Below, piece by piece: positions 40,629 through 49,564 of a DNA stretch of 64,000 bases (its first letter is position 1; each line of letters opens with the position of its first letter). The notes under the pieces are model-generated. The model saw nothing but the letters and a program-made list of their open reading frames with translations, made no database searches and was not told the origin of the DNA. The stretch is from positions 36,063-100,062 of the forward strand of contig JADLEQ010000080.1 in the NCBI GenBank assembly GCA_020846005.1. Direction: 5' to 3'. The DNA is from Polyangiaceae bacterium. Its GTDB lineage: Bacteria; Myxococcota_A; Polyangia; Polyangiales; Polyangiaceae. Made by a program: the position numbers and the translations under genes.

Positions 40629-42983
40629 CTAACCCGAGGAGTTCGCGGTGGCGACGTAGGGGCGACACGGCTGTCCGCGCAGACCGGGGCACTCCGGGTT
40701 CCCGGGCGCTATCGGCAGCCCCTCGACGATCGGGAGGTAAACGCGGCTCGCACGGCTCGCCCCCCAACCGACGCGGTGGCGCGGCGTCGCGCCGCCGTAG
40801 TCCGGACTCTCGAACTTCCACGTGCCGTGGTTGCGCCCCGGCGTGGCGACCGTGACCTGGAGCCGCGACCCCGCCCGGAACACGTGGGCGAACTGCGCGA
40901 TCGGGATCTTCACCGGCACCCACTCCCCGATCGGCATGGGGGAGAAGTCGTCCTCGGAGAACGTGCGCTCGACGCGGAGGTCGTCGGAGCGAGCGTCGTC
41001 GACCTTCCGATGACCGAGCCGGAGGCGACCCGACTGCACGAGGTACTCGTTCCCGTCCGGGCGAACGTCCGTGAGCGTGACCTCGACGTGCACGTCGCCC
41101 ACCTCGGCCTGGAAATAGAGCTCCGCCCAGCCGGGGCCCACGACGGTGAGGTCCTCGGCGAGCGGCTCCGTCACGTACGCGAGCGACCGCTCGGCGGGGT
41201 GCCGGGTCCAGTCGATGTCCCACAGGGGCGCCATGAGCTCGTACCCGCGCGGGCCGAAGAAGCCGGTCGAGCCCGAGTCCGGATCGTGCACGTAGGCGTC
41301 GGCGCCGCTCGCGCTCGGCGGGTCGGCGAGCAAGCCGCCCCCCGGCCCGAAGTAGAACGACCGCGTGGACGCGGGAGGCGGCCACTCGCTCCACGTCGCC
41401 TCGAAGCGCGCCATCGGCGCGCCGGGCGCCGGGCCCGCGGCGCCGCTCTCGAAGAGCACGCGGTACCTCGGCTCGGCGCGGTGGAACTCGAGCGCGCGGG
41501 CGTAGTCGCCCTCCCCGAACTCCGCGTACCGATCGTCCTCGAACCCGAGACCCGACACGCCGAACTCCTTCGCCAGCTCCGGCCCGGCGAGCGCTCGGAT
41601 GAAGGGGAGCATCCGCGGCACCCGCTGAGCGACGTTCAGCTCGAGGAACTCCCACCACCGCGTGATGACGAGCGGGCTGTAGCCGTCCGGGTGGCGCCCG
41701 TTGTACATGGTGAAGTGCGCGTGGGGAGCGCCGGTGAAGCGATCGAGCATCCCGGCGAACAGCGGCCCCGTCTGCTCGTCCTGCCACGCCCCGGCGAGGA
41801 ACACCGGCACCACGATCTCGGGCACGAGCAGCGGCAGGCTGCGGTCCGCGGCGCTCGGCGGGTAGTACTGGAAGCCGTGGAGGAAGGGCTCGAAGTCGAT
41901 GTTCTGCTGGCGAAGGCGCTGGTGCTCCTCGCAGACAGTGTCACCGCCCGCGATGCGCACGTCCGTCCAGCTCTGGCCTCCGGAGGCCGCCTGCGCGTCG
42001 CGCTCCGAGAGCCACTGCTTCGTGAACCCCTCGTTGTAGATGCCGCCGGGCCACTGCATCTGCCACGGGTCAGCGATGACGGAGAGCGGCGCGATCGCGG
42101 CCAGGCTGGGCGGCGCCGTCCGACCCACGAAGAGCTGCGAGATCCCCGAGTACGAGAGGCCGATCATCCCGGGCTTGCCGTGGAGCACCCACGGCTGGCG
42201 CGCGACCACCTCGACGACGTCGTACCCGTCGGCATGCTGCGCCGGGTTGAAGACGTCGAACACGCCGCCCGAGCAGCCCGTCCCTCGCATGTTCACGCCG
42301 ACGGTGGCGTAGCCGAGCAGCGTCGCGATGCGAGAGCCGGGATCCGGGCCTTCGGGGCGCGAGGTACCGTACCCCGAGTACTCGATCACGGTGGGCCACG
42401 GGCCAGACCCCCAGAGCACGGGATCCGGGAAGCGCACCATGACGCTGAGCTTCACGCCGTCGCGCACCGTGATGTACCCGAAACCTTCGGAGAGGTCCTC
42501 CGTGCTCGGGACGCCGGTGAAGCCGTAGTGCACGCCGCCGAGGGGCTGCCCCTCGTACGCGCTCGTGTCCGGGGCGTCGTGGACGCCCAGCACCGCGAAC
42601 GGGGGTGACGCCTCGGGCGGGCTCTGCGTGAGATCTCGGATCGTGTACCCACCCCCGGGAGGCAGGGTGGTGCCGCGGGTGATCGGGAGCTTGATCCCCT
42701 GGGAGGTATCGAGGGTGAGGAGCTCGTCGCCGAGGTACGAGAAGTGCGCCTGCCCCCACGAGTCCGCGAGGAGCGTGATCCGCGGCTCGCCGCGCGCGTC
42801 GACGAGCGTGAGCGGCTGGCCGGCCTGCGCGCCCGACACCGTGGCGATCTCGACCCCGGGGCGCACCTGGAAGCGGGCCGGCGTCGTGGGATCCTGCTCG
42901 ACCGGCTCGTCGACTCCGCACGCGGCGAGCGCAGGGTAGAGGCCGAGCAGGGGGACGAGTCGGCGAGGGACGTGGCGAAGCAT
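40629..42983 (-). CDS. CocE/NonD-family secreted hydrolase (X-Pro dipeptidyl-peptidase S15-like)
   Basis: 784 residues. MLRHVPRRLVPLLGLYPALA is a signal ending at AACG (probable lipoprotein). The catalytic domain has DGVKLSVMVRFP and WPTVIEYSGYGTSRPEG, GLSYSGISQLF with the nucleophile Ser (the GxSYxG motif), and NGRHPDGYSP near the acid/His region. The C-terminal jelly-roll domain (VHVEVTLTDVRPDGNEYLV) is typical of cocaine esterase/X-prolyl peptidase relatives. It hydrolyses an ester or amide outside the cytoplasm; the substrate is unknown. The ATG 42983 was chosen because the signal peptide begins there; the open frame upstream lies within the FecR gene. Confidence 0.88.
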   Translation of the reverse strand: MLRHVPRRLVPLLGLYPALAACGVDEPVEQDPTTPARFQVRPGVEIATVSGAQAGQPLTLVDARGEPRITLLADSWGQAHFSYLGDELLTLDTSQGIKLPITRGTTLPPGGGYTIRDLTQSPPEASPPFAVLGVHDAPDTSAYEGQPLGGVHYGFTGVPSTEDLSEGFGYITVRDGVKLSVMVRFPDPVLWGSGPWPTVIEYSGYGTSRPEGPDPGSRIATLLGYATVGVNMRGTGCSGGVFDVFNPAQHADGYDVVEVVARQPWVLHGKPGMIGLSYSGISQLFVGRTAPPSLAAIAPLSVIADPWQMQWPGGIYNEGFTKQWLSERDAQAASGGQSWTDVRIAGGDTVCEEHQRLRQQNIDFEPFLHGFQYYPPSAADRSLPLLVPEIVVPVFLAGAWQDEQTGPLFAGMLDRFTGAPHAHFTMYNGRHPDGYSPLVITRWWEFLELNVAQRVPRMLPFIRALAGPELAKEFGVSGLGFEDDRYAEFGEGDYARALEFHRAEPRYRVLFESGAAGPAPGAPMARFEATWSEWPPPASTRSFYFGPGGGLLADPPSASGADAYVHDPDSGSTGFFGPRGYELMAPLWDIDWTRHPAERSLAYVTEPLAEDLTVVGPGWAELYFQAEVGDVHVEVTLTDVRPDGNEYLVQSGRLRLGHRKVDDARSDDLRVERTFSEDDFSPMPIGEWVPVKIPIAQFAHVFRAGSRLQVTVATPGRNHGTWKFESPDYGGATPRHRVGWGASRASRVYLPIVEGLPIAPGNPECPGLRGQPCRPYVATANSSG

Positions 42984-43021
42984 GCCGCGCAAGCTAGCGC
43001 GAGCCTCGCCACGGTACAGCC

Positions 43022-44089
43022 TCAATGCTCGCTGATCAGCTCGACCGCGCGGGAGGCGCGGGCGCCGCCCCGGGACGCCGGGAACACGTGGGCCGCGCGC
43101 TGCTCCACGCAGCGCGCCGCGCTCGGCGCGAGGGGTGGCTCGAGCCGGACGCCCGCGAGCGCGCCGCTCGGCAACACCTCGAGCGCCAGCTGAGCTCGCA
43201 GGGACACGCGGACACCGCCGCCCCCCGGGGTGTGCTCCTCGAAGCACCGCTGGACGATCTCCAGCACGCGGTCGACGCCCTCCTCCAGCGCCGCCTCCGC
43301 GGGCGCCGCGGGCAGCGGCTCCGCCGCGACCGGCCGGCGCGCGCCCCGGCCCGCGCCGAGCCCGATCGCGGCCGACGCCGCGGGGCGGGGCGCCTCGAGC
43401 CGCTCGCCGCTCAGCGAGAACTCCCCGGACGTGCCCGGCCCGAGCTCCCAGCCGCGGGTGGCGCCGCGCGCCCCGGCCGGGCCGACGACCACGACGCCCT
43501 CATCGACGGAGACGAGCACACGCTCGCCGGCCAACGTCACCCGGAAGCGAGTCCCACGGACGGCGACGCGCGTGCCGCCGACCTCGACGGCGAACGACTC
43601 GTCGCCGCCGCCCCGCGCGACGACGGACTCGACGCTGCCACGCTCGAGGCCGATCGTGAGGTAACGGCCCGACTCGACGACCGCGGCGACGCCCCCCGGC
43701 GCGAGGACCCAGCTCGCGCGCGCGCCGTGCGTCGCGGTGACGGGCCGCGCGCCGCTCTCGAGGCGCGCGCCGACCGCGAGGGCGTCGCCGTCGACGACCG
43801 CCTGCGGCGACGCGACGCTCGGCCCCGCCGCCGCCGCCACCTCCTGCGCGCTCGCAGGCTCTGACGGCGATCGAACCAGCGCGCCGACGCCGGCCGCGAC
43901 GAGCGCGGCCGCGGCGACCCACGCGACCCAGCGACCGCCGGGGGCCCGCGCCGGCGGGACGGACGGCGGGCGGCGGAGCTCGCGCTCGAGCGAGCGCTCC
44001 ATGCGGGCCCAGTCGAGCTCCGGCGGCTCGGCGGCGCGCGCCTCCTCGATGAGCGCGTCGAGCACGCGCGCCGATCTGCGCTCGCTCAC
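43022..44089 (-). CDS. FecR-like anti-sigma regulator with AgmX-like C-terminus
   Basis: 355 residues. An N-terminal cytoplasmic part (about 1-50) is followed by one transmembrane helix (about 52-72). A FecR domain follows at about 100-235 (VAVRGTRFRVTLAGERVLV). The C-terminal ~85 residues (VLEIVQRCFEEHTP ... RAQLALEVLPSG ... VFPASRG) look like the AgmX/PglI TonB-C-like module, with the two conserved Cys. It probably restrains the ECF sigma factor encoded by the overlapping upstream gene until an envelope signal arrives. The GTG start overlaps the sigma stop (GTGA, 44086-44089). Confidence 0.82.
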   Translation of the reverse strand: MSERRSARVLDALIEEARAAEPPELDWARMERSLERELRRPPSVPPARAPGGRWVAWVAAAALVAAGVGALVRSPSEPASAQEVAAAAGPSVASPQAVVDGDALAVGARLESGARPVTATHGARASWVLAPGGVAAVVESGRYLTIGLERGSVESVVARGGGDESFAVEVGGTRVAVRGTRFRVTLAGERVLVSVDEGVVVVGPAGARGATRGWELGPGTSGEFSLSGERLEAPRPAASAAIGLGAGRGARRPVAAEPLPAAPAEAALEEGVDRVLEIVQRCFEEHTPGGGGVRVSLRAQLALEVLPSGALAGVRLEPPLAPSAARCVEQRAAHVFPASRGGARASRAVELISEH

Positions 44090-44682
44090 GACGCCTCCTT
44101 GGCGAACCCGAGCCCGAGGCCGGCGAGCGTCGGCTCCTGCTCGAGCATCGCCTCGAGCTCGCGCCGCGCATAGAACAGACGTGTCCTCACCGTGAGCACC
44201 GGCGCGCCGACGAGCTCCGCGATCTCGACCGGCGACTTGCCCTCGAGCTCGTGCAGCACGAACACCGCGCGCTTCTTCTCGCTCAGCCGGTCGAGCAGCC
44301 GCGCGAAGGCGCGGAGGCGGGCGTTGCGCGCGGCGAGATCGTCGGGCCAGGCCCGCGCGTCCCCCGGATCCACGCCCTCGGCGGGTAGCGTGAGGACGGG
44401 GCGGCTCCTCGCGGCGCGCCGGTGCATGAGCACCACGTTCACCGTCACCCGGTAGAGCCACGTGCTGAACCGAGCCTCGGCTCGGAAGTCCTTCAGGCTG
44501 CGGTACGCTTGGAGGAAGGCCTCTTGGACTACGTCCTCCACGTCCGCCTGCGCGCTCAACATGCGCCCGACCACGCGCGCCACGTCGGCGCGGTGGCGGC
44601 GGAACAGCTCCCGGAACGCGACGGTGTCGCCGGCCTTCGCGCGCTCGACCAGGAGATCGTCCGCTGCGGGAGGCGCGGCCAT
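44086..44682 (-). CDS. ECF-family RNA polymerase sigma factor
   Basis: 198 residues, standard ECF size. Region 2: HRADVARVVGRMLSAQADVE, VVQEAFLQAYRSLKDFR and FSTWLYRVTVNVVLMHRR (about 35-105). Region 4: LSEKKRAVFVLHELEGKSPV and TVRTRLFYARRELEAML (about 140-190). It directs RNA polymerase to a stress regulon and is controlled by the coupled FecR-like gene. The ATG 44682 was preferred to an upstream ATG at 44817, because the extra 45 residues are low-complexity and the sigma domain begins directly after it. Confidence 0.92.
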   Translation of the reverse strand: MAAPPAADDLLVERAKAGDTVAFRELFRRHRADVARVVGRMLSAQADVEDVVQEAFLQAYRSLKDFRAEARFSTWLYRVTVNVVLMHRRAARSRPVLTLPAEGVDPGDARAWPDDLAARNARLRAFARLLDRLSEKKRAVFVLHELEGKSPVEIAELVGAPVLTVRTRLFYARRELEAMLEQEPTLAGLGLGFAKEAS

Positions 44683-44893
44683 CAGCTCGACGGTAGCACC
44701 GCCGGACGGCTCCGAGCGGGGCGCCGCCGTCACCGCCGCGGCCGGGGAGCGCGCCGGCAGCGCCGCGAACCGCGGGGACGCGGGAGCAGGGCGGCGGCCG
44801 TGAGCGACGCGTAGCATCGGGACACGGCTTCCGATGCCGCGCGGCGGCCCGGGATTCAGCCGCGCGCGGCCTGCCGGGCCCGGGCCGGCCGGA

Positions 44894-45223
44894 TCAGAAG
44901 AGCCGGCGGAGGTCGACCGCGTCCTGCTTCTTCGCCGCGAGCACCGCGTTCACGGCGCGGACCAGCCGGGTCTTCGCCGGGCCGGGGACGGGCGAGCCGG
45001 CCTGCGCGGCCGCCAGGAGCTTCGGCGTGACCGGGCGCCCGGAGCGGGGCTTGGACTCCGCGGGCTTCGCCTTCTCGCCGTCGCCCGACTTCCTGGAGAG
45101 TCGGCGGGCGAGCCGCAGGGCGCGGTCCTCTGGCCGGAGCCGCTCCACACGGCGTGAGGCCGCGAGGACGCGGCGCGGATCGATCTTGTGCTCGGAGAGG
45201 AAGTCAGAGAACTTTGAGGCCAT
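44894..45223 (-). CDS. Small basic hypothetical protein
   Basis: 109 residues. It starts MASKFSDFLSEHKIDPRRVL, followed by a very basic Arg/Lys-rich middle (RRVERLRPEDRALRLARRLS) and a helical C-terminus (TRLVRAVNAVLAAKKQDAVD). No signal or Cys. It could bind nucleic acid, judged only by charge. The ATG is well placed; the frame is open far upstream through the PNP gene, but that part is not coding. Confidence 0.65.
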   Translation of the reverse strand: MASKFSDFLSEHKIDPRRVLAASRRVERLRPEDRALRLARRLSRKSGDGEKAKPAESKPRSGRPVTPKLLAAAQAGSPVPGPAKTRLVRAVNAVLAAKKQDAVDLRRLF

Positions 45224-45319
45224 GGCACCCGAAGTGGCAGCGCACCCGCGAGCGGTCGCCGCGGGGTGGGCGGAGCTAGCACGAGCGCTCGGTCCGGTAC
45301 AGCGCCCCGGGGCGCCGAG

Positions 45320-46570
45320 GTGACGGGCCGGGTCGAAGACGCCGCGGCGGTGGTGCGCGAGCGGGCGCCCGGGCAGGCGCCCGCCGTCGGGGTGGTGCTC
45401 GGCTCGGGCCTCGGCGCGTTCGCGGACACGCTGGCCGGGCTCGTCCGCATCCCGTACGCCGACCTCCCCGGGATGCCCGGCGCGCGGGTCCCGGGCCACG
45501 CGGGCAACCTCTGCCTGGGCGCGGCGAGCGGGGTGCCGATCGCGTGCTTGCAGGGCCGCGCCCACGCGTACGAGGGGCACCCGCCGGAGAAGGTCGTGTT
45601 CGGCGTGCGCCTGCTCGCCGCGCTCGGGTGTCGCGCGGTGCTGCTGACCAACGCCGCCGGGGGCATCGGCCGCGGGCTCGCCCCCGGAGACCTGCTGCTC
45701 CTGCGCGACCACCTGAACCTCATGGGCTCGAGCCCGCTGGTCGGGCCGAACGATCCCAGTGGGCCTCGGTTCCCGGATCTGACGCACGCCTACTCGCCCC
45801 CCCTGCGCGCGGCCGCGCGCGCCGCCGCGGCCGAGCTTGGCCTGGAGCTCCGCGAGGGCGTGTACGCCGCGATGCTCGGTCCCGCGTACGAGACGCCGGC
45901 TGAGGTCCGCATGCTCGCGCGGCTCGGCGCAGACGCGGTGGGCATGAGCACGGTCCCCGAGGTGATCGCGCTCGCGCACCTGGGCGTACCGGTCGCGGCC
46001 GTGAGCTGCATCACCAACCTCGCCGCCGGGATCTCCGAGCGGCCGCTCGCGCACGCCGAGGTCGAGGAGGTCGCGAGGCGCACGCGGGACCGGTTCTCCG
46101 CGCTCCTCGGCGGCTGGATCGCGCGTGTCCCGACCGCGCTCGCGGCGACGGACGCCTCGGCGGCGGGCGCGCCCGGTCCCGAGGGCTCGCTGGAGGAGCT
46201 GCTCGCGGCCGCGCGGGCCGCGCGCGAGCACGCGCACGCCCCGTACTCCGGCTTCCGAGTGGGCGCCGCGATCCGCGGCGCGAGCGGGGCAGTGTACCGG
46301 GGCTGCAACGTGGAGAACGCGAGCTTCGGCGCGACCATCTGCGCCGAGCGCGGCGCGGTGATGCAGCTCGTCGCGGCGGGGGAGGCCCGCCTCACCGAGG
46401 TCGCAGTCTTCGTCGAGGGAGGCACGCCGGCCATGCCGTGCGGGGTCTGTCGCCAGGTGCTGTGGGAGCTCGGAGCCGCCGCGGTCCGCGTGATCTCCGC
46501 CACGCCGAGCGCGCGCCGGGAGACGACGCTCGGCGCGCTCCTCCCGGAGCCGTTCGAGCTCGCGCGATGA
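45320..46570 (+). CDS. Purine nucleoside phosphorylase - cytidine deaminase fusion
   Basis: 416 residues. Residues 1-270 form a trimeric-type PNP: VGVVLGSGLGAFADTLA, GRAHAYEGHPPEKVVFGVR, LLTNAAGGIG, RDHLNLMGSSPLVGPNDP and VGMSTVPEVIALAHLG. Residues about 287-416 form a cytidine deaminase with NVENASFGATICAERGAV (zinc Cys and catalytic Glu) and MPCGVCRQVL (the other two zinc Cys). The fusion splits purine nucleosides by phosphorolysis and deaminates (deoxy)cytidine to (deoxy)uridine. The start is GTG 45320. It overlaps the amidohydrolase gene at ATGA (46567-46570), so all three salvage activities are coupled. Confidence 0.93.
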   Translation: MTGRVEDAAAVVRERAPGQAPAVGVVLGSGLGAFADTLAGLVRIPYADLPGMPGARVPGHAGNLCLGAASGVPIACLQGRAHAYEGHPPEKVVFGVRLLAALGCRAVLLTNAAGGIGRGLAPGDLLLLRDHLNLMGSSPLVGPNDPSGPRFPDLTHAYSPPLRAAARAAAAELGLELREGVYAAMLGPAYETPAEVRMLARLGADAVGMSTVPEVIALAHLGVPVAAVSCITNLAAGISERPLAHAEVEEVARRTRDRFSALLGGWIARVPTALAATDASAAGAPGPEGSLEELLAAARAAREHAHAPYSGFRVGAAIRGASGAVYRGCNVENASFGATICAERGAVMQLVAAGEARLTEVAVFVEGGTPAMPCGVCRQVLWELGAAAVRVISATPSARRETTLGALLPEPFELAR

Positions 46571-47910
46571 CTCCGGGGCGCGCGGCCGCGCCGGGCCTCG
46601 TGCTCCGCGGCGGCACCGTGCTCACCTGCGACGCGCGCTCGACCGTGGTCCGCGGCGACGTGCTCGTCGCCGGCGGCCGCATCGCCGCGCTCGGGCGCGT
46701 GAGAGCGCCGGAGGGGACGCGGTCGATCGACTGCCGCGACCGGCTGATCCTGCCAGGCCTCGTCCTGGCCCATGTCCACCTCTGCCAGACGCTCTTTCGC
46801 GGGTTGGCGAGCGACCTTCCACTGCTCGAGTGGTTGCGGCGCAGGGTGTGGCCGCTCGAGGCCGCGCACGATGAGCGGTCCCTGCGCGCGAGCGCCGAGC
46901 TCGGGCTGAGCGAGCTGCTCCTCGCGGGGGTGACCACGATCCTCGATCTGGGCACGGTGCACGATCAGGACGTGGTCTTCGATGCGTGCGTGCGGGCCGG
47001 CATCCGGGTGATCGGCGGCAAGTCGCTGATGGACTCGGGCGCGGGCGTGCCCCGGCGCCTGCGCGAGCCGACCGCCCGGGCGCTCGGGGACGCCGAGCGC
47101 CTGGCGCGCGAGTGGAACGGCCACCCGTCGGGGCGCGTCGAGCACGCGTGGATCCCGCGCTTCGTGCTGTCGTGCAGCGAACGCCTCGTGCGCGGCGCCG
47201 TGGAGCGCGCGCGCGCGGCGGGCGCAGCGCTCCACACGCACGCCGCCGAGCACCCCGCCGAACGCGCGGCGGTGCGGGCGGCGCTGGGCGCGGACGACCT
47301 CACCGTGCTGCGGCGCTGGGGGTGGCGCGGGCCGCGGGCGTCGATCGCCCATGGGGTCCAGCTCCGAGCCGGCGCGCGCCGTGCGCTCGCCCGCGACGGC
47401 GTCGGCGTGGTGCACTGCCCGAGCGCGAACCTCAAGCTAGGGAGCGGCATCGCGCAGGTCGCCGCGCTGCGCGGCGCGGGCGTCGTGGTCGGGCTCGGCG
47501 CCGACGGCGCGCCCTGCAACGACAACCTCGATCCGTTCGTGGAGCTGCGACACGCCGCCCTCCTCTCGAGCGTCGCCGCCGGTCCCGGCGCGATGCCCGC
47601 CGCGGGCGCCCTCGCGCTCGCCACGCGGGACGGGGCGCGCCTGCTCGGCCTCGAGGCGACGATCGGCAGCGTCGAGGTGGGCAAGGCGGCGGATCTCTTG
47701 GTGCTGCGCACGGACGCGCCGCACCTCGGGCTCGCGCCGGACCCGGCGGCGGCGGTCGTCTACGCAGCCCAGGCCCGCGACGTAGAGCACGTGCTCGTCG
47801 GCGGGGAGCCGGTCGTGGCGGGCGCGGAGCTCCAGACGCTCGACGCAGGTCGCGTGGTGGCCGTCGCCCGGGACGAGCAGCGCCGGCTCCGTCGCCGCGC
47901 CGAGGTCTGA
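46567..47910 (+). CDS. Amidohydrolase, nucleoside/nucleobase deaminase type (MtaD/TrzA-like)
   Basis: 447 residues. A composite beta-sandwich and TIM barrel. LVLAHVHLCQTLFRGL carries the metal-binding HxH; THAAEHPAE, SIAHGVQL, HCPSANLKLGSG and GLGADGAPCNDNLDPF follow in the usual order for 5'-methylthioadenosine/S-adenosylhomocysteine deaminase and guanine-deaminase-like enzymes. It removes an amino group from a purine compound using one Zn or Fe. Its coupling to the PNP-CDA gene supports a nucleoside salvage role. The exact substrate (methylthioadenosine, SAH, 8-oxoguanine or guanine) cannot be told. Confidence 0.9.
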   Translation: MTPGRAAAPGLVLRGGTVLTCDARSTVVRGDVLVAGGRIAALGRVRAPEGTRSIDCRDRLILPGLVLAHVHLCQTLFRGLASDLPLLEWLRRRVWPLEAAHDERSLRASAELGLSELLLAGVTTILDLGTVHDQDVVFDACVRAGIRVIGGKSLMDSGAGVPRRLREPTARALGDAERLAREWNGHPSGRVEHAWIPRFVLSCSERLVRGAVERARAAGAALHTHAAEHPAERAAVRAALGADDLTVLRRWGWRGPRASIAHGVQLRAGARRALARDGVGVVHCPSANLKLGSGIAQVAALRGAGVVVGLGADGAPCNDNLDPFVELRHAALLSSVAAGPGAMPAAGALALATRDGARLLGLEATIGSVEVGKAADLLVLRTDAPHLGLAPDPAAAVVYAAQARDVEHVLVGGEPVVAGAELQTLDAGRVVAVARDEQRRLRRRAEV

Positions 47911-47978
47911 GGGTGACGCGCCCTCCGCGGTGCTATGACTCCCTTCGAGTGGACCGCCCGTTCGCAGCTCACACGCCG

Positions 47979-48710
47979 ATGGAGCTCATCGTCTACGACC
48001 GGCAGGTCTGGTGCCCGTACCTGCCGCGGCAAGTGGCGCGCATGCCGCTGCGCATGCCCACGCGCGACCTCACCGGCGAGGAGCTGGATGAGCGGCTCGC
48101 GGTCGGCGATCGCCGCCAAGGCGTGGTGCTCTACCGAACGCGCTGCCCACGCTGCGAGGCGTGCGAGCCGGTGCGCATCGACGTCGCGCGGTTCCGCCCG
48201 ACCCGCACCCACCGCCGTACGCTCGCGCGGGGCCTGCGCGAGCTCGCGATCGAGATCGGGAGACCCCAGGTCGACGCTGAGCGCGTCGCGCTGTACGACC
48301 GGCACAAGCGGGCCCGCGCGCTGGCGGACGACGCCCACCCCATCGAGCCGCAGACCTACGAGGAGTTCCTGGTCGCGACCTGCTGCGACAGCCTCGAGAT
48401 CGCCTACCGCCTGAACGGCGAGCTCGTCGGGATCGCGATCACGGATCGCGGCGCCACCTCGCTCTCGGCCGTCTACTGCCACCACGACCCGACGAAGACG
48501 ACGCTCGGGGTCGGCACGTTCTCGATCCTCTACCAGCTCGAGCTCTGCAAGCAGTGGGGCCTCCGGTGGCTGTACCTGGGCCTCTACGTCGCCGGCAACG
48601 AGCCGATGGCCTACAAGGCGCGGTTTCTACCGCACGAACGGCGCATCGACGGCCGCTGGCACGTGTTCGAGAAGGCCCCCGCCGAGCGCGTCGCGGGCGA
48701 GTCCGGATGA
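47979..48710 (+). CDS. bpt: Aspartate/glutamate leucyl- or arginyl-tRNA-protein transferase
   Basis: 243 residues. ATE N-terminal part: YDRQVWCPYLPRQVARMPLR and YRTRCPRCEACEPVRIDVAR, with the conserved Cys cluster. ATE C-terminal part: EIAYRLNGELVGIAITDRG, TTLGVGTFSILYQLELCKQW, LYLGLYVAGNEPMAYKARFL and P-HE. It attaches an amino acid from a charged tRNA to proteins starting with Asp/Glu, marking them for ClpAP/S degradation. The bacterial Bpt branch is most likely but the ATE1 branch is not excluded. Alternative GTG starts lie at 47913 and 47949. Its stop overlaps the next start (ATGA). Confidence 0.85.
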   Translation: MELIVYDRQVWCPYLPRQVARMPLRMPTRDLTGEELDERLAVGDRRQGVVLYRTRCPRCEACEPVRIDVARFRPTRTHRRTLARGLRELAIEIGRPQVDAERVALYDRHKRARALADDAHPIEPQTYEEFLVATCCDSLEIAYRLNGELVGIAITDRGATSLSAVYCHHDPTKTTLGVGTFSILYQLELCKQWGLRWLYLGLYVAGNEPMAYKARFLPHERRIDGRWHVFEKAPAERVAGESG

Positions 48711-49564
48711 CGCCCGGCGCGAGCGCCGCGCCCGCGGCGACGACCGACCGGCGCGCGCCGTGCGTCTCGCCGACCCGGGTCGTCTCGACGGTGTGCTCCA
48801 ACACCGAGATCGTGCACGCCCTCGGGTGCTCGCACCTGCTCGTCGGCGTCGACGATCACAGCGACTGGCCACCCGAGGTGGTGGGGCCGCTGCCGCGGGT
48901 CGGGCCGGAGCTCGGGGTGGACGCGGAGCGCGTCGCCCGCCTGGAGCCAGACCTCGTGCTCGCGTCCCTCAGCGTGCCGGGGCACGAGCGCGTCGTCGAC
49001 TCGCTCGCCCGCCGCGGGCTGCCGTGCGTGGTCACCGATCCGGTCGGCCTCGAGGACGTGTTCACCGACATCCTCCACCTCGCCGCGCTCCTCGGGGTGC
49101 CGTCCCGCGGCGAGCGCCTGGTGGGCGAGCTCCGGGGCGAGCTATCGGGCCTGGCGCGTCCGGCGAGCGGTGGCCCCCGGGTGCTGGTCGAGTGGTGGCC
49201 GAAGCCGGTCATCGCGCCGGGCCGGCGGAGCTGGGTCACGCAGATGATCGAGCTGGCAGGCGGAGAGAACCCGCTCGCAGAGCGGGACGTCCGCAGCCTG
49301 CCGCTCGCGGACTCCGAGGTGGTGGCGCTCGACCCGGACGCCGTGGTCATCGCCTGGTGCGGCGTGCCGTTCCACCGCTACCGCCCGGAGGTCGTGCGGC
49401 GGCGGCCGGGCTGGCGCGGGCTCCGGTGCGTAGGCCCCGGGCGAGTCCACGCCATCTCGGAGGAGTTCCTGGGCCGGCCGGGGCCGCGGCTGGTCGAGGG
49501 GGTGCGCCAGCTGAGGGTGGTTGTCGACGCCTGCCGGGCGGCGGTAGATTGTGGGGCTCCGTGA
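48707..49564 (+). CDS. BtuF-like substrate-binding-fold protein without signal peptide
   Basis: 285 residues of the type-III periplasmic-binding fold. RVVSTVCSNTEIVHALGCSH and LLVGVDDHSDWP resemble cobalamin-binding proteins. VGPELGVDAERVARLEPDLV and SWVTQMIELAGGENPL are family-typical. The N-terminus is Ala/Pro-rich and lacks a signal or lipobox, so the protein is probably cytoplasmic. There is no permease or ATPase gene nearby. It overlaps Bpt (ATGA) and the kinase (GTGA), forming a three-gene chain. It may sense or carry a cofactor such as a cobamide rather than transport it. Confidence 0.8.
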   Translation: MTPGASAAPAATTDRRAPCVSPTRVVSTVCSNTEIVHALGCSHLLVGVDDHSDWPPEVVGPLPRVGPELGVDAERVARLEPDLVLASLSVPGHERVVDSLARRGLPCVVTDPVGLEDVFTDILHLAALLGVPSRGERLVGELRGELSGLARPASGGPRVLVEWWPKPVIAPGRRSWVTQMIELAGGENPLAERDVRSLPLADSEVVALDPDAVVIAWCGVPFHRYRPEVVRRRPGWRGLRCVGPGRVHAISEEFLGRPGPRLVEGVRQLRVVVDACRAAVDCGAP

